A DNA stretch of 64,000 bases from Acidobacteriota bacterium (GTDB lineage: Bacteria > Acidobacteriota > Terriglobia > Terriglobales > Acidobacteriaceae): the NCBI GenBank assembly GCA_021805025.1, contig JAJZGF010000003.1:26948-90947 (forward strand). The letters run 5' to 3'. The notes under the pieces were generated by a model that saw only the letters and a program-made list of their open reading frames with translations, ran no database searches and had not been told where the DNA came from. Positions 16,912 through 23,768 of this stretch are shown one piece after another (positions within the stretch are counted from its first letter, which is position 1; each line of letters begins with the position of its first letter). A program made the translations under genes and the position numbers.

Positions 16912-17811
16912 CTAGTAAAGACCCGGCTCGCCCACGGGCCTCGTCTTCCAGCGCCGATGAATCCACAGCCACTGGTCAGCATAGCGTCTGATCCATGCCT
17001 CGGTGGTCGCGGCGCACTGTTGCGTGGCGGCCAGCACATCGGCCTCCGCGTCGCCGGTGCGCGCAAACTCCAACTCCGGGCCGAAGTGCAGCACATACTG
17101 GCCCTCATCCTGCTCCCACAGCATAAAGCCGGGCAGCACCGCCGCACCGGTCTTGAGCGCCACGCGCGCCAGGCCTGAACCCGTGCATGCCTTGCGTCCG
17201 AAGAAGTCCACAAAGACACCCTGCGGCGGCGTCATGTTGGTGTCCATCAGGATGCCGACGGTTTGGCCCTCATGCATGGCCTTCAACAGGCCGCGCGCAA
17301 AGTCATTCTTGTGCAGCACGCGATTCCCGTGCAGACAGCGGATGCCGTTGACGAACTCATCGAGCGGACGATTGTCGAGACGCCGGATGACCATGCTCAT
17401 CGGATAGCCCATCAGCGAGTGGTAAAAGCTTGACAGCTCCCACGCACCCAGGTGGCCTGTGAGCACCAGCACGCCTTTGCCGCGGTCCCGCGCTGCCAGG
17501 TAGTGGTCCAGGCCCTCGGTGCGAATCCAGGCGCGCGTATTCTGCGGCGTGTAGCGCTTCATGCGGCAGAACTCAACGAGCTGCCAGCCCAGATGCCGGT
17601 AGACGCCGCGCAGTATCTTTTCTCTTGATGCAGAAGAGCGTTCCGGAAGAGCGAGTTGCAGGTTGCGCTGGCCCACTCGGCGTAGCCGGCCCAGTCCCAG
17701 GTACACAGTCCAGGCCAACACTCCGGCAATCAGCCGCGCCCACGAGCGCGGCATGCGCCCCAGGATGCGCACCACGGCCAGCACCAGCCCGGATTCAAGC
17801 TCTTCCCGCAT
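16912..17811 (-). CDS. lipid A late acyltransferase, LpxL/HtrB family
   Basis: A 299-residue membrane-attached acyltransferase that would add a secondary acyl chain to lipid A. The catalytic H-X4-E motif appears as GHLGAWELSSFYH, with GILMDTNMTPPQGVFVDFFGR and GSGLARVALKTGAAVLPG as later conserved blocks. An N-terminal hydrophobic helix anchors it. Length matches LpxL, LpxM or LpxP, which cannot be told apart here. It leads a run LpxL - LpxD - MobB-like on the minus strand. Confidence 0.9.
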   Translation of the reverse strand: MREELESGLVLAVVRILGRMPRSWARLIAGVLAWTVYLGLGRLRRVGQRNLQLALPERSSASREKILRGVYRHLGWQLVEFCRMKRYTPQNTRAWIRTEGLDHYLAARDRGKGVLVLTGHLGAWELSSFYHSLMGYPMSMVIRRLDNRPLDEFVNGIRCLHGNRVLHKNDFARGLLKAMHEGQTVGILMDTNMTPPQGVFVDFFGRKACTGSGLARVALKTGAAVLPGFMLWEQDEGQYVLHFGPELEFARTGDAEADVLAATQQCAATTEAWIRRYADQWLWIHRRWKTRPVGEPGLY

Positions 17812-17895
17812 AATTGTGGCAAAAGCTTAGTGTAGGGCATGGACGGTTGGCATACGGGGGCGGCGCGGCATCATGACAGCCGTCTGCCGCGCAAT

Positions 17896-17926
17896 GAAAA
17901 GGACGGCCCGCTCGCGGACCGCCCTT
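17896..17926 (-). terminator. intrinsic terminator after the SYLF gene
   Basis: On the minus strand AAGGGCGGTCCGC and GCGGGCCGTCCTT pair across a GA loop (13 bp) and are followed by a run of U. The two non-Watson-Crick pairs become G-U only on the minus strand, which fixes the direction. It starts about 20 bp after the SYLF stop. Confidence 0.75.
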
Positions 17927-17946
17927 CCTTGCTGCTTCAACGTTGC

Positions 17947-18639
17947 CTATTTGTGATCTTTTGATGCTACGAAGTACTTTGCCACGCTGCGTACAAACGG
18001 AGCCGCGGCCGGAGGCACGGCCACGTTGCCTTTCAGGATGGACTCAAAGGTGTGCTGTGCGCCGTAATACGTGTTGGTGTCATCCATGTTCTGGCTGACG
18101 CTGGTGCCGTCCAGGTCAATGCCGGCAAACAGGCCTTTGTTGCGTGAATAGCTGAGGAGCTCGGCGTTCATCTTCCAGTCCGTTGAAGCCTGGCCCGCAC
18201 GTCCCACCGGACCTGCTGCCGCCGACGCATCCGCGCCGATCTTGAACTTGCTCTTCAGCAGATCCTGAAAGCCCTTGTCATTGACGGCAACCAGGACCAG
18301 GTCCGTCGACTGCCCGCCGATCTGGAAGCCGAAGGAGCCGCCCGCCATGCGGATGAAAACCGGCGCACTCCAGCCGTGGCCCGTGCGGCAGGTCACCACA
18401 CCCTGTCCGTACTGGCCGCCAAAGATGAACGCACCCTTCAACATGCCTGGCACAACGCCCACACAGGTGGCTTGTTGCAGGATGTCCGTGGGAATGCTGT
18501 GATCTGGAGCGCCCATTATCTGCTCCAGAACGGTCTTCGCGGAATCAATCCGATCCTGCAGGTCCTGCTTGGAAGATGCCGCAAACGAGGTGCATGTGAC
18601 CAGAAAACAGAAGCAAATTGCGGAAATTACCTTCTTCAT
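17947..18639 (-). CDS. exported SYLF-domain (Ysc84-like) lipid-binding protein
   Basis: A 230-residue protein with a signal peptide (MKKVISAICFCFLVTCTSFAA) and the SYLF pattern GVVPGMLKGAFIFGGQYGQGVV, GHGWSAPVFIRMAGGSFGFQIGGQSTDLVLV and LLSYSRNKGLFAGIDLDGTSV. SYLF domains bind membranes and, in eukaryotes, actin; the bacterial role is unknown. The start at ATG 18639 has AAAGGA upstream; the track start at 18753 is too early. A terminator follows. An inverted AACGCC/GGCGTT pair lies just upstream (18658-18676) and may be regulatory. Confidence 0.9.
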   Translation of the reverse strand: MKKVISAICFCFLVTCTSFAASSKQDLQDRIDSAKTVLEQIMGAPDHSIPTDILQQATCVGVVPGMLKGAFIFGGQYGQGVVTCRTGHGWSAPVFIRMAGGSFGFQIGGQSTDLVLVAVNDKGFQDLLKSKFKIGADASAAAGPVGRAGQASTDWKMNAELLSYSRNKGLFAGIDLDGTSVSQNMDDTNTYYGAQHTFESILKGNVAVPPAAAPFVRSVAKYFVASKDHK

Positions 18640-19161
18640 GGGTGAGTCCTTTCGTCGAACGCCAATTGATGGCGTTAGTCTGGGGTGTATTCGCAATAGA
18701 CGGTGCTTTGGCTGTGGGGTAAGCCCGCCCGCAAGAGGCAAAAACTCTATCATCCACCGATCCGATCATCCGGCAAAGCCCTCCGCATTTTTCAGGATGT
18801 TCGCCAGCCGGGAAGTTACCGGATCGCACCCGCGCGAGGAACCAGAAGCTTACATGGACCGCAAACGCAAAAAGGCCTTTACGTGTTCATAGGCTTGGAT
18901 GCTGGATGCTTGGTTCGGGTGGGCTGATCGCACAAAAATAGGGGCTTCGTACTTCCGAGGGAATATCCACCCGAAATTCAGAAAAAAGAGGAGTTCCCAG
19001 GCTTCATGCGGACATGCCGCCTGGGAGCTCCTTTCCCCAGATCTGCGTTGTTTCTGTGATCGAGTTTCCGGTAATCGGCGATTGGGTACAAGAGTACGAA
19101 AGGACTAGGTTATAGGTAATCGAAAATCGAATTACTGAAGTACTTGACCCCGCGCAGGAAG
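18640..19161. other. intergenic region, 522 bp, no gene seen
   Basis: Lies between the SYLF gene start and the LuxR regulator stop. It contains the AACGCC/GGCGTT inverted pair close to the SYLF gene and the terminator hairpin at 18982-19032. The short ORFs listed here in the track have no recognisable protein features. Confidence 0.6.
18982..19032 (-). terminator. intrinsic terminator downstream of the LuxR-type regulator
   Basis: AGGAGTTCCCAGGC (18989-19002) and GCCTGGGAGCTCCT (19019-19032) form a 14-bp stem with one mismatch. On the minus strand it is followed by CTTTTTT. It lies about 130 bp after the regulator's stop, so the transcript would carry a long 3' end. Confidence 0.6.
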
Positions 19162-19845
19162 CTACTCCGGTCGCGCCATCTCCGGTCCTCGCAGAGCCAT
19201 CATCGAGAGTTCAATGCGGTTTTCCGCGCCTGTCTTCCGCATCAGCTTGCCAACGTGGGACTTCACGGTCCGTTCTTCGATGCCAAGCTTCACCGCGATT
19301 TCGCGGTTTGAGCGCGCCAGGAGAATCAGGTCCAGAACCTGTCTTTCGCGTGCTGTCAGATCCGGCAGCGGATTGGCTGGGCGCGCTTCTTTATCGGCAA
19401 GGAGCCTGTCGATCAGCTGCGCCAGAGAGCGCCTCGGAGCCCAGATGGAACCGGAAAGTGCCACCTCGATCGCATCGCGAATCGTTCGGGGACCGGCCGA
19501 CATGTCCAGATAGGCGCGAGCGCCCGCTACGATGGCCTCCATCACGAGTTCATCGTCGCTGTCAGAACCAATCACAATAAGCCGAATGGAGGGTTTAAGG
19601 CGACTGATCTGGCGCAATGTTTCCAGGCACCAGCATGAGGAGTTCAGATCCACGATCAGGTATCCGACCGCTGGATTCGCCAGCAAATCTTCCAGAGTTC
19701 CCACCACGGGCACCAACCGGGTCTGCCCCGGCTGAGGGGAATGCTCAAATACACCCCGCAAGCCTTCCATGCGGATCGGCTCGCCCGCAATGAGTCCTAC
19801 GGGGACGGTCTGCCGGCTGGTTCCTTGGTCCATACGAACTCTCAC
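19162..19845 (-). CDS. LuxR/NarL-type response regulator with a degenerate receiver
   Basis: A 227-residue regulator. The C-terminal helix-turn-helix is standard (LTARERQVLDLILLARSNREIAVKLG, ERTVKSHVGKLMRKTG). The receiver keeps an aspartate in YLIVDLNSS. It lacks the usual acidic pair near the N-terminus (VGLIAGEPIRMEGL) and the conserved lysine (ARAYLDMSAGP in place of a GYLLK-type block). It may therefore act without normal phosphorylation. GTG 19845 or ATG 19833 are both possible starts. No histidine kinase neighbours it. A terminator-like hairpin lies downstream. Confidence 0.85.
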   Translation of the reverse strand: MRVRMDQGTSRQTVPVGLIAGEPIRMEGLRGVFEHSPQPGQTRLVPVVGTLEDLLANPAVGYLIVDLNSSCWCLETLRQISRLKPSIRLIVIGSDSDDELVMEAIVAGARAYLDMSAGPRTIRDAIEVALSGSIWAPRRSLAQLIDRLLADKEARPANPLPDLTARERQVLDLILLARSNREIAVKLGIEERTVKSHVGKLMRKTGAENRIELSMMALRGPEMARPE

Positions 19846-19955
19846 TGCGGTTGCCTCACCCTTCGGCGCCGTCCGGATTCAGATTCCTGACAGTGCTATC
19901 GGGCGTCGGCCATTCGATCGACAGGCGATCCTCATGCCGGGCCATGCTGTGCCAT

Positions 19956-20510
19956 TTACAGCTTGGGAAGCACAATTCCCTGCTGTTTCTGGTACTTGCC
20001 TTTGCGATCCGCATAGCTTACTTCGCAGACCTCATCGGACCGGAAAAACAGGATCTGGCAGAGCCCCTCGTTCGCGTACACCTTTGCCGGCAGCGGTGTA
20101 GTGTTTGAGATTTCAAGAGTCACAAACCCTTCCCACTCCGGCTCAAACGGTGTCACATTCACAATAATGCCGCAACGGGCGTACGTAGACTTCCCAACAC
20201 AGATGGTTAGCACGTTCCTGGGAATACGAAAGTACTCAACCGAACGAGCCAGGGCAAAAGAATTCGGCGGAATAATCACCGACTCCGCCTGCACGGAGAC
20301 AAAGGACCGCTCGTCAAAAGCCTTGGGGTCAATGATCGCGGAGTTCACGTTGGTAAATATCTTGAACTCATCGGTGACCCGAAGGTCATAGCCGTAGGAG
20401 GATAGGCCATAGGATATGACGCCCTCGCGAACCTGCTTTTCGCTGAAGGGCTCAATCATCTTGTGCTGCAGGGCCTGTTCCCTGATCCAACGGTCGCTCT
20501 GAATGGACAT
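19956..20510 (-). CDS. dcd: dCTP deaminase
   Basis: A 184-residue deaminase supplying dUTP for thymidylate synthesis. It shows [17 protein letters not shown] and [37 protein letters not shown]-type blocks, including the catalytic glutamate in the latter. AGGAG four bases before ATG 20510 supports the start. It is divergent from the HU-like gene and precedes the LuxR-type gene on the minus strand with 110 bp between them. Confidence 0.95.
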   Translation of the reverse strand: MSIQSDRWIREQALQHKMIEPFSEKQVREGVISYGLSSYGYDLRVTDEFKIFTNVNSAIIDPKAFDERSFVSVQAESVIIPPNSFALARSVEYFRIPRNVLTICVGKSTYARCGIIVNVTPFEPEWEGFVTLEISNTTPLPAKVYANEGLCQILFFRSDEVCEVSYADRKGKYQKQQGIVLPKL

Positions 20511-20734
20511 ACTTCTCCTGTCGCGGCTCGCACATGAAGCCGGTCATTGGTTAAGTGGCGCACTAGGCCGCTCGAAAACTTCATCTTACGGAACGCGCAC
20601 TCCAATGACAACCTGTGCGAATCTCCGCGCATCTGTTGACTGCCTGAACTCTCTACGGGCCTCGCCCCAATCTAGGACGGAGAGAATCGCCCTTGAACCG
20701 GCATGGGCCGGGTGTTCCATCTTTGGCGCAAAAT

Positions 20735-20766
20735 CTGTACCATCAACTGCGTAGGGCGTGGTACAG
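20735..20766. promoter_or_regulatory. inverted repeat CTGTACCA-N16-TGGTACAG before the HU-like gene
   Basis: Two perfect 8-bp arms 16 bp apart lie 33 bp before the proposed HU start, in the dcd-HU divergent region. The arrangement looks like a dimeric repressor or activator site, but the regulator is unknown. Confidence 0.45.
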
Positions 20767-20798
20767 TCGATTTCAGTCGCGCATGCGAGGTGACCGCA

Positions 20799-21089
20799 TT
20801 GATCAAGCAGGACATCGTACACCATGTAATCGAACGCACGGGCCTGCCGCGCACCAAGGCTGAGGCAGCCGTGGACACCGTGTTCGAAGGCCTGAAGCAG
20901 GCACTTGCCGCCGGAGAGCGCATTGAACTGCGCGGGTTTGGCGTCTTCAGCGTCCGAGCGCGCAAAACCGGCATCGGCCGCAACCCCCGCACCGGCACTG
21001 AGGTCAGCATCACGCCGGGCAAGGCCGTGCGTTTCAAGCCCGGCAAAGAACTGCATACCCTGGACACCGGCGGCGCACCCGGCAAATGA
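20799..21089 (+). CDS. HU/IHF-family nucleoid DNA-binding protein
   Basis: A 96-residue histone-like protein when started at TTG 20799 (MIKQDIVHHVIERTGLP). The arm and saddle motifs LRGFGVFSVRARKTGIGRNPRTG and KAVRFKPGKEL are typical of HU/IHF. AGGTGA lies five bases before this TTG, a near-perfect ribosome site, so the track's 128-residue form from 20703 is probably too long. The last four bases (ATGA) overlap the start of a SpoIIE-type membrane phosphatase, so the two are translated together. Which family member (HU or IHF) cannot be told. Confidence 0.85.
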   Translation: MIKQDIVHHVIERTGLPRTKAEAAVDTVFEGLKQALAAGERIELRGFGVFSVRARKTGIGRNPRTGTEVSITPGKAVRFKPGKELHTLDTGGAPGK

Positions 21090-23098
21090 CGGCGCAGCCG
21101 GCCAGGCAGACTCGCTGTCTGGCGCAGGGAGCAGTACGGGCCGTTCGCAGGACCATTTGCGCCAGTGGACTGGCACTGCTGCTTGCCTGCTGTGGCTTGC
21201 TCCAGGCCCAGACCTTCAGCCTCGCCACGGACCGCGAGCCTGTGGCTTCGCTCGACGGCCTCTGGCGGCTCCATCCCGGCGACAACCCAGCCTGGGCCAG
21301 CCCCAACTTAGATGACTCCCAGTGGCCCCTGCTGCGCTCCGACGAGGACTGGGCCAGCCAGGGATACAAGGGCTACAGCGGCTTTGCGTGGTATCGCTTC
21401 CGTGTACAAATCCCGCCAGGATCAGACCACCTGTCCCTTCTGCTTCCCCCGATGAGGACCAGCTATCAGGTATTCGTGGACGGCAAACAGATTGGATCCT
21501 TCAGTCAGATGCCTCCACATTGGCTCGTGCGAATGTCCCTGCCAGCCGAATACCAACTGGATATTGGAAAGACGCCGGTGCCGGGAGAAGTAACGGTCGC
21601 TCTACGCGTATGGCACTGGTCTGGCTGGGCCAGGTATTGGGGCGGAGGCCCTCAGAGCGGCGGCGGAATGGCTGGACAGTCCAGCCTGATCGATGCACGC
21701 TTCCAGCGCCAGAGCGATTCTCGGTTGCTCAGGCTTGGCGGTACTTACTCGCTCGCGCTCCTGACAGCCATCTCAGGCACGATTGGCCTGCTCCTGTTTC
21801 TGATCCGGCGCAGGGAAACAGAGTATCTCTGGTTTGCGCTGAATCAGCTCGCCGACGCAATGTTCTATGGTTTGCACATTTATGCGAGTGTTCATGCCAT
21901 CCCGCTCTTTCGCAGAGATTCGGCGGGGGAATTGTTGAATGTGATTGCCGCCTTGAGTTTCGTCCTTTTTCTGCAGACGTTGTTGCATGGCCGCAGGTCC
22001 GTACTCTTTTACATGACGATTGCGGTCGTGGCGGCAGACCCCATCCTTTACTTCATGCTGATGCTTGGTCTTTGGCCCAGCGTGGGTTCCATGAATCTGA
22101 CCCAAGCGGCTTTATCGCTGGTCATTCTTGCCTGGTCCTGCGACCTTCTGATCAGGCGGGCAAAGGAGGGAGTGCCAGATGCCCGTCTGCTGCTGGCGCC
22201 CGTTCTCATCTCTCTGGGGGTGGGCTCCGTGAGCGCGGCGATCTGGGGAGCTTTTCAGCTTGGATGGCTGAAGACTTACTATCAGCCGTTCATTCTCTTC
22301 CAATCTCCGTTTTCCTTCGACGCCAATGACTTGATGGAGGTTCTGTTCCTCATCGCCATGCTGGCAATTCTCTCCAACCGCTTTATACGTTCGCGCAGCC
22401 AGGAAGAGCGATTTGCAAGCGAGGTGATGGCGGCGCGGAGCGTGCAGCAGTACCTCATCCCGGTGCACCTGCCGAATACACCCGGCCTCGCCATCGAAAG
22501 CGAATACCGCCCTGCCCGGGAAGTGGGCGGCGATTTCTTTCAGGTGCTGCCTCAGGCCGCGGATGGAAGCGTAATGATTGTAGTGGGTGACGTTGCCGGC
22601 CATGGACTCGAAGCGGGAATGCTTGCCACGCTCATCGTAGGCGCCATCCGCACTGCGGCGTCGTTCACCACGGATACGGCCCGCATCCTTGCGCTGCTCA
22701 ATGAGCGGATGCAGGGTCGTGGCCTCGCCACTTGCCTCGCGTTGCGCGTCGAGAAGGATGGCAACGCAACCTTGGCCAACGCCGGCCACCTGCCGCCGTA
22801 CCGGAACGGAAAAGAGCTGTCCATCGAGGGCGCACTCCCGCTCGGCGCAGCTCCCGGCATCGACTTCCCTGTTCTGCATTTCAAGCTCGTGGAAGGCGAC
22901 TCACTGATGCTGATGACCGATGGCGTCGCCGAAGCGCAAAACGCCGAGGGCCATCTCTTCGGCTTCGAGCGTATCGCAGAGTTGCTCCAGAAAGGCACCG
23001 CCGGCGCTGCTCTTGCCAACGCCGCGCAGGCCTTCGGTCAGCAAGACGACATCACTGTCCTCACCATCGCCCGCATGGCAGCAGCGGTCAGCGTTTGA
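21086..23098 (+). CDS. membrane SpoIIE/PP2C-type phosphatase with extracytoplasmic sugar-binding-like domain
   Basis: A 670-residue protein. Order: signal region (about 20-41); a beta-sandwich of about 150 residues resembling the N-terminal domain of GH2 enzymes (SLDGLWRLHPGDNPAWASP, LDDSQWPLL, GFAWYRFRV); about six to seven membrane helices (about 215-430); and a C-terminal PP2C/SpoIIE domain. Its metal sites appear as PAREVGGDFFQVL, VVGDVAGHGLEAGML, NAGHLPPYRNGKE, LMTDGVAEA and QQDDITVLTIAR. It would dephosphorylate a cytoplasmic serine/threonine target, perhaps an anti-anti-sigma factor, in response to an outside cue. It overlaps the HU gene by ATGA. A paralog lies at 26894-28969. Confidence 0.85.
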   Translation: MTAQPARQTRCLAQGAVRAVRRTICASGLALLLACCGLLQAQTFSLATDREPVASLDGLWRLHPGDNPAWASPNLDDSQWPLLRSDEDWASQGYKGYSGFAWYRFRVQIPPGSDHLSLLLPPMRTSYQVFVDGKQIGSFSQMPPHWLVRMSLPAEYQLDIGKTPVPGEVTVALRVWHWSGWARYWGGGPQSGGGMAGQSSLIDARFQRQSDSRLLRLGGTYSLALLTAISGTIGLLLFLIRRRETEYLWFALNQLADAMFYGLHIYASVHAIPLFRRDSAGELLNVIAALSFVLFLQTLLHGRRSVLFYMTIAVVAADPILYFMLMLGLWPSVGSMNLTQAALSLVILAWSCDLLIRRAKEGVPDARLLLAPVLISLGVGSVSAAIWGAFQLGWLKTYYQPFILFQSPFSFDANDLMEVLFLIAMLAILSNRFIRSRSQEERFASEVMAARSVQQYLIPVHLPNTPGLAIESEYRPAREVGGDFFQVLPQAADGSVMIVVGDVAGHGLEAGMLATLIVGAIRTAASFTTDTARILALLNERMQGRGLATCLALRVEKDGNATLANAGHLPPYRNGKELSIEGALPLGAAPGIDFPVLHFKLVEGDSLMLMTDGVAEAQNAEGHLFGFERIAELLQKGTAGAALANAAQAFGQQDDITVLTIARMAAAVSV

Positions 23099-23768
23099 AA
23101 CCTGTTGTAAGCGGGAATAGGGCTCCGAGTTCGGTGCGCTGATCGGATAGACATTCGGTCCCAACCCATCCCTTTCGTGCCACTGAGAAAAAAGGCAGGA
23201 AACGACCCACTCCGCCCGGTCGGCTCTCTCGTTCCATCGCGAACGCCCACCCGTTGCCCCGCCGCTATCCCCCCGCCGCGCGATCTTTTCTTTACCCCAT
23301 TCCATTCATAAAAACGCCGCGGCACTTCGGCGATCTTCGCAGCCCGTACCAAGCTCCCTCTCCCCTCTTGGAATCTCGCGATTTTGCTGATCCTGCGGAC
23401 TCTTTCCGCTACGTCCTATGCCATCCCCCGCAAATGCATTCCCGTCGGCGCATCGCCTCCTTCAACGGCCCTGCGGCCGGACCTTCGGCACTGCATCGTG
23501 TTCACTTGCACCCTATGCAGGCGCCGCACAAGCCTTCGCTGTTCGTTACTGCATTTGCGAATGGTGTCAGCGTGCAAATTCTCATTGACACTCTGTTATG
23601 GACGTGATGTAACTAAGAGCTACTCGTCCCCCACTCACAGTATTTGAGAGTAACTCCGACGTAGTAACTTGAGTTTCCCCTGGTTAGTTACCACAACGAA
23701 GCGTTCGCTTGCACCGGATTCTATGGGTGGCAGGCCGTCATTCGAGCGACGAGGAGGTCGTCTACGCG
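23099..23768. other. intergenic region, 670 bp, regulatory and otherwise empty
   Basis: No convincing gene on either strand. The right part holds a candidate promoter (23585-23613) and a cluster of GTAACT motifs: 23609-23614, 23650-23655 and 23664-23669 direct, and AGTTAC at 23686-23691 inverted. All lie before the Ig-like gene. The left part is low-complexity C-rich sequence with no clear features. Confidence 0.5.
23585..23613 (+). promoter_or_regulatory. candidate sigma70 promoter of the Ig-like protein gene
   Basis: TTGACA, then a 17-bp spacer, then TGTAAC. The -35 is perfect and the -10 matches 4 of 6. It lies about 155 bp before the ATG and overlaps the first GTAACT motif. Confidence 0.4.

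Noticed and set aside
22112-22879. A 255-aa minus-strand ORF inside the first SpoIIE phosphatase gene
   Set aside because: It is antisense to the PP2C motifs and has no domain character.
23099-23584. A gene or tRNA in the long gap before the Ig-like gene
   Set aside because: No cloverleaf or protein-like frame with a ribosome site was found; short ORFs here lack domain character.
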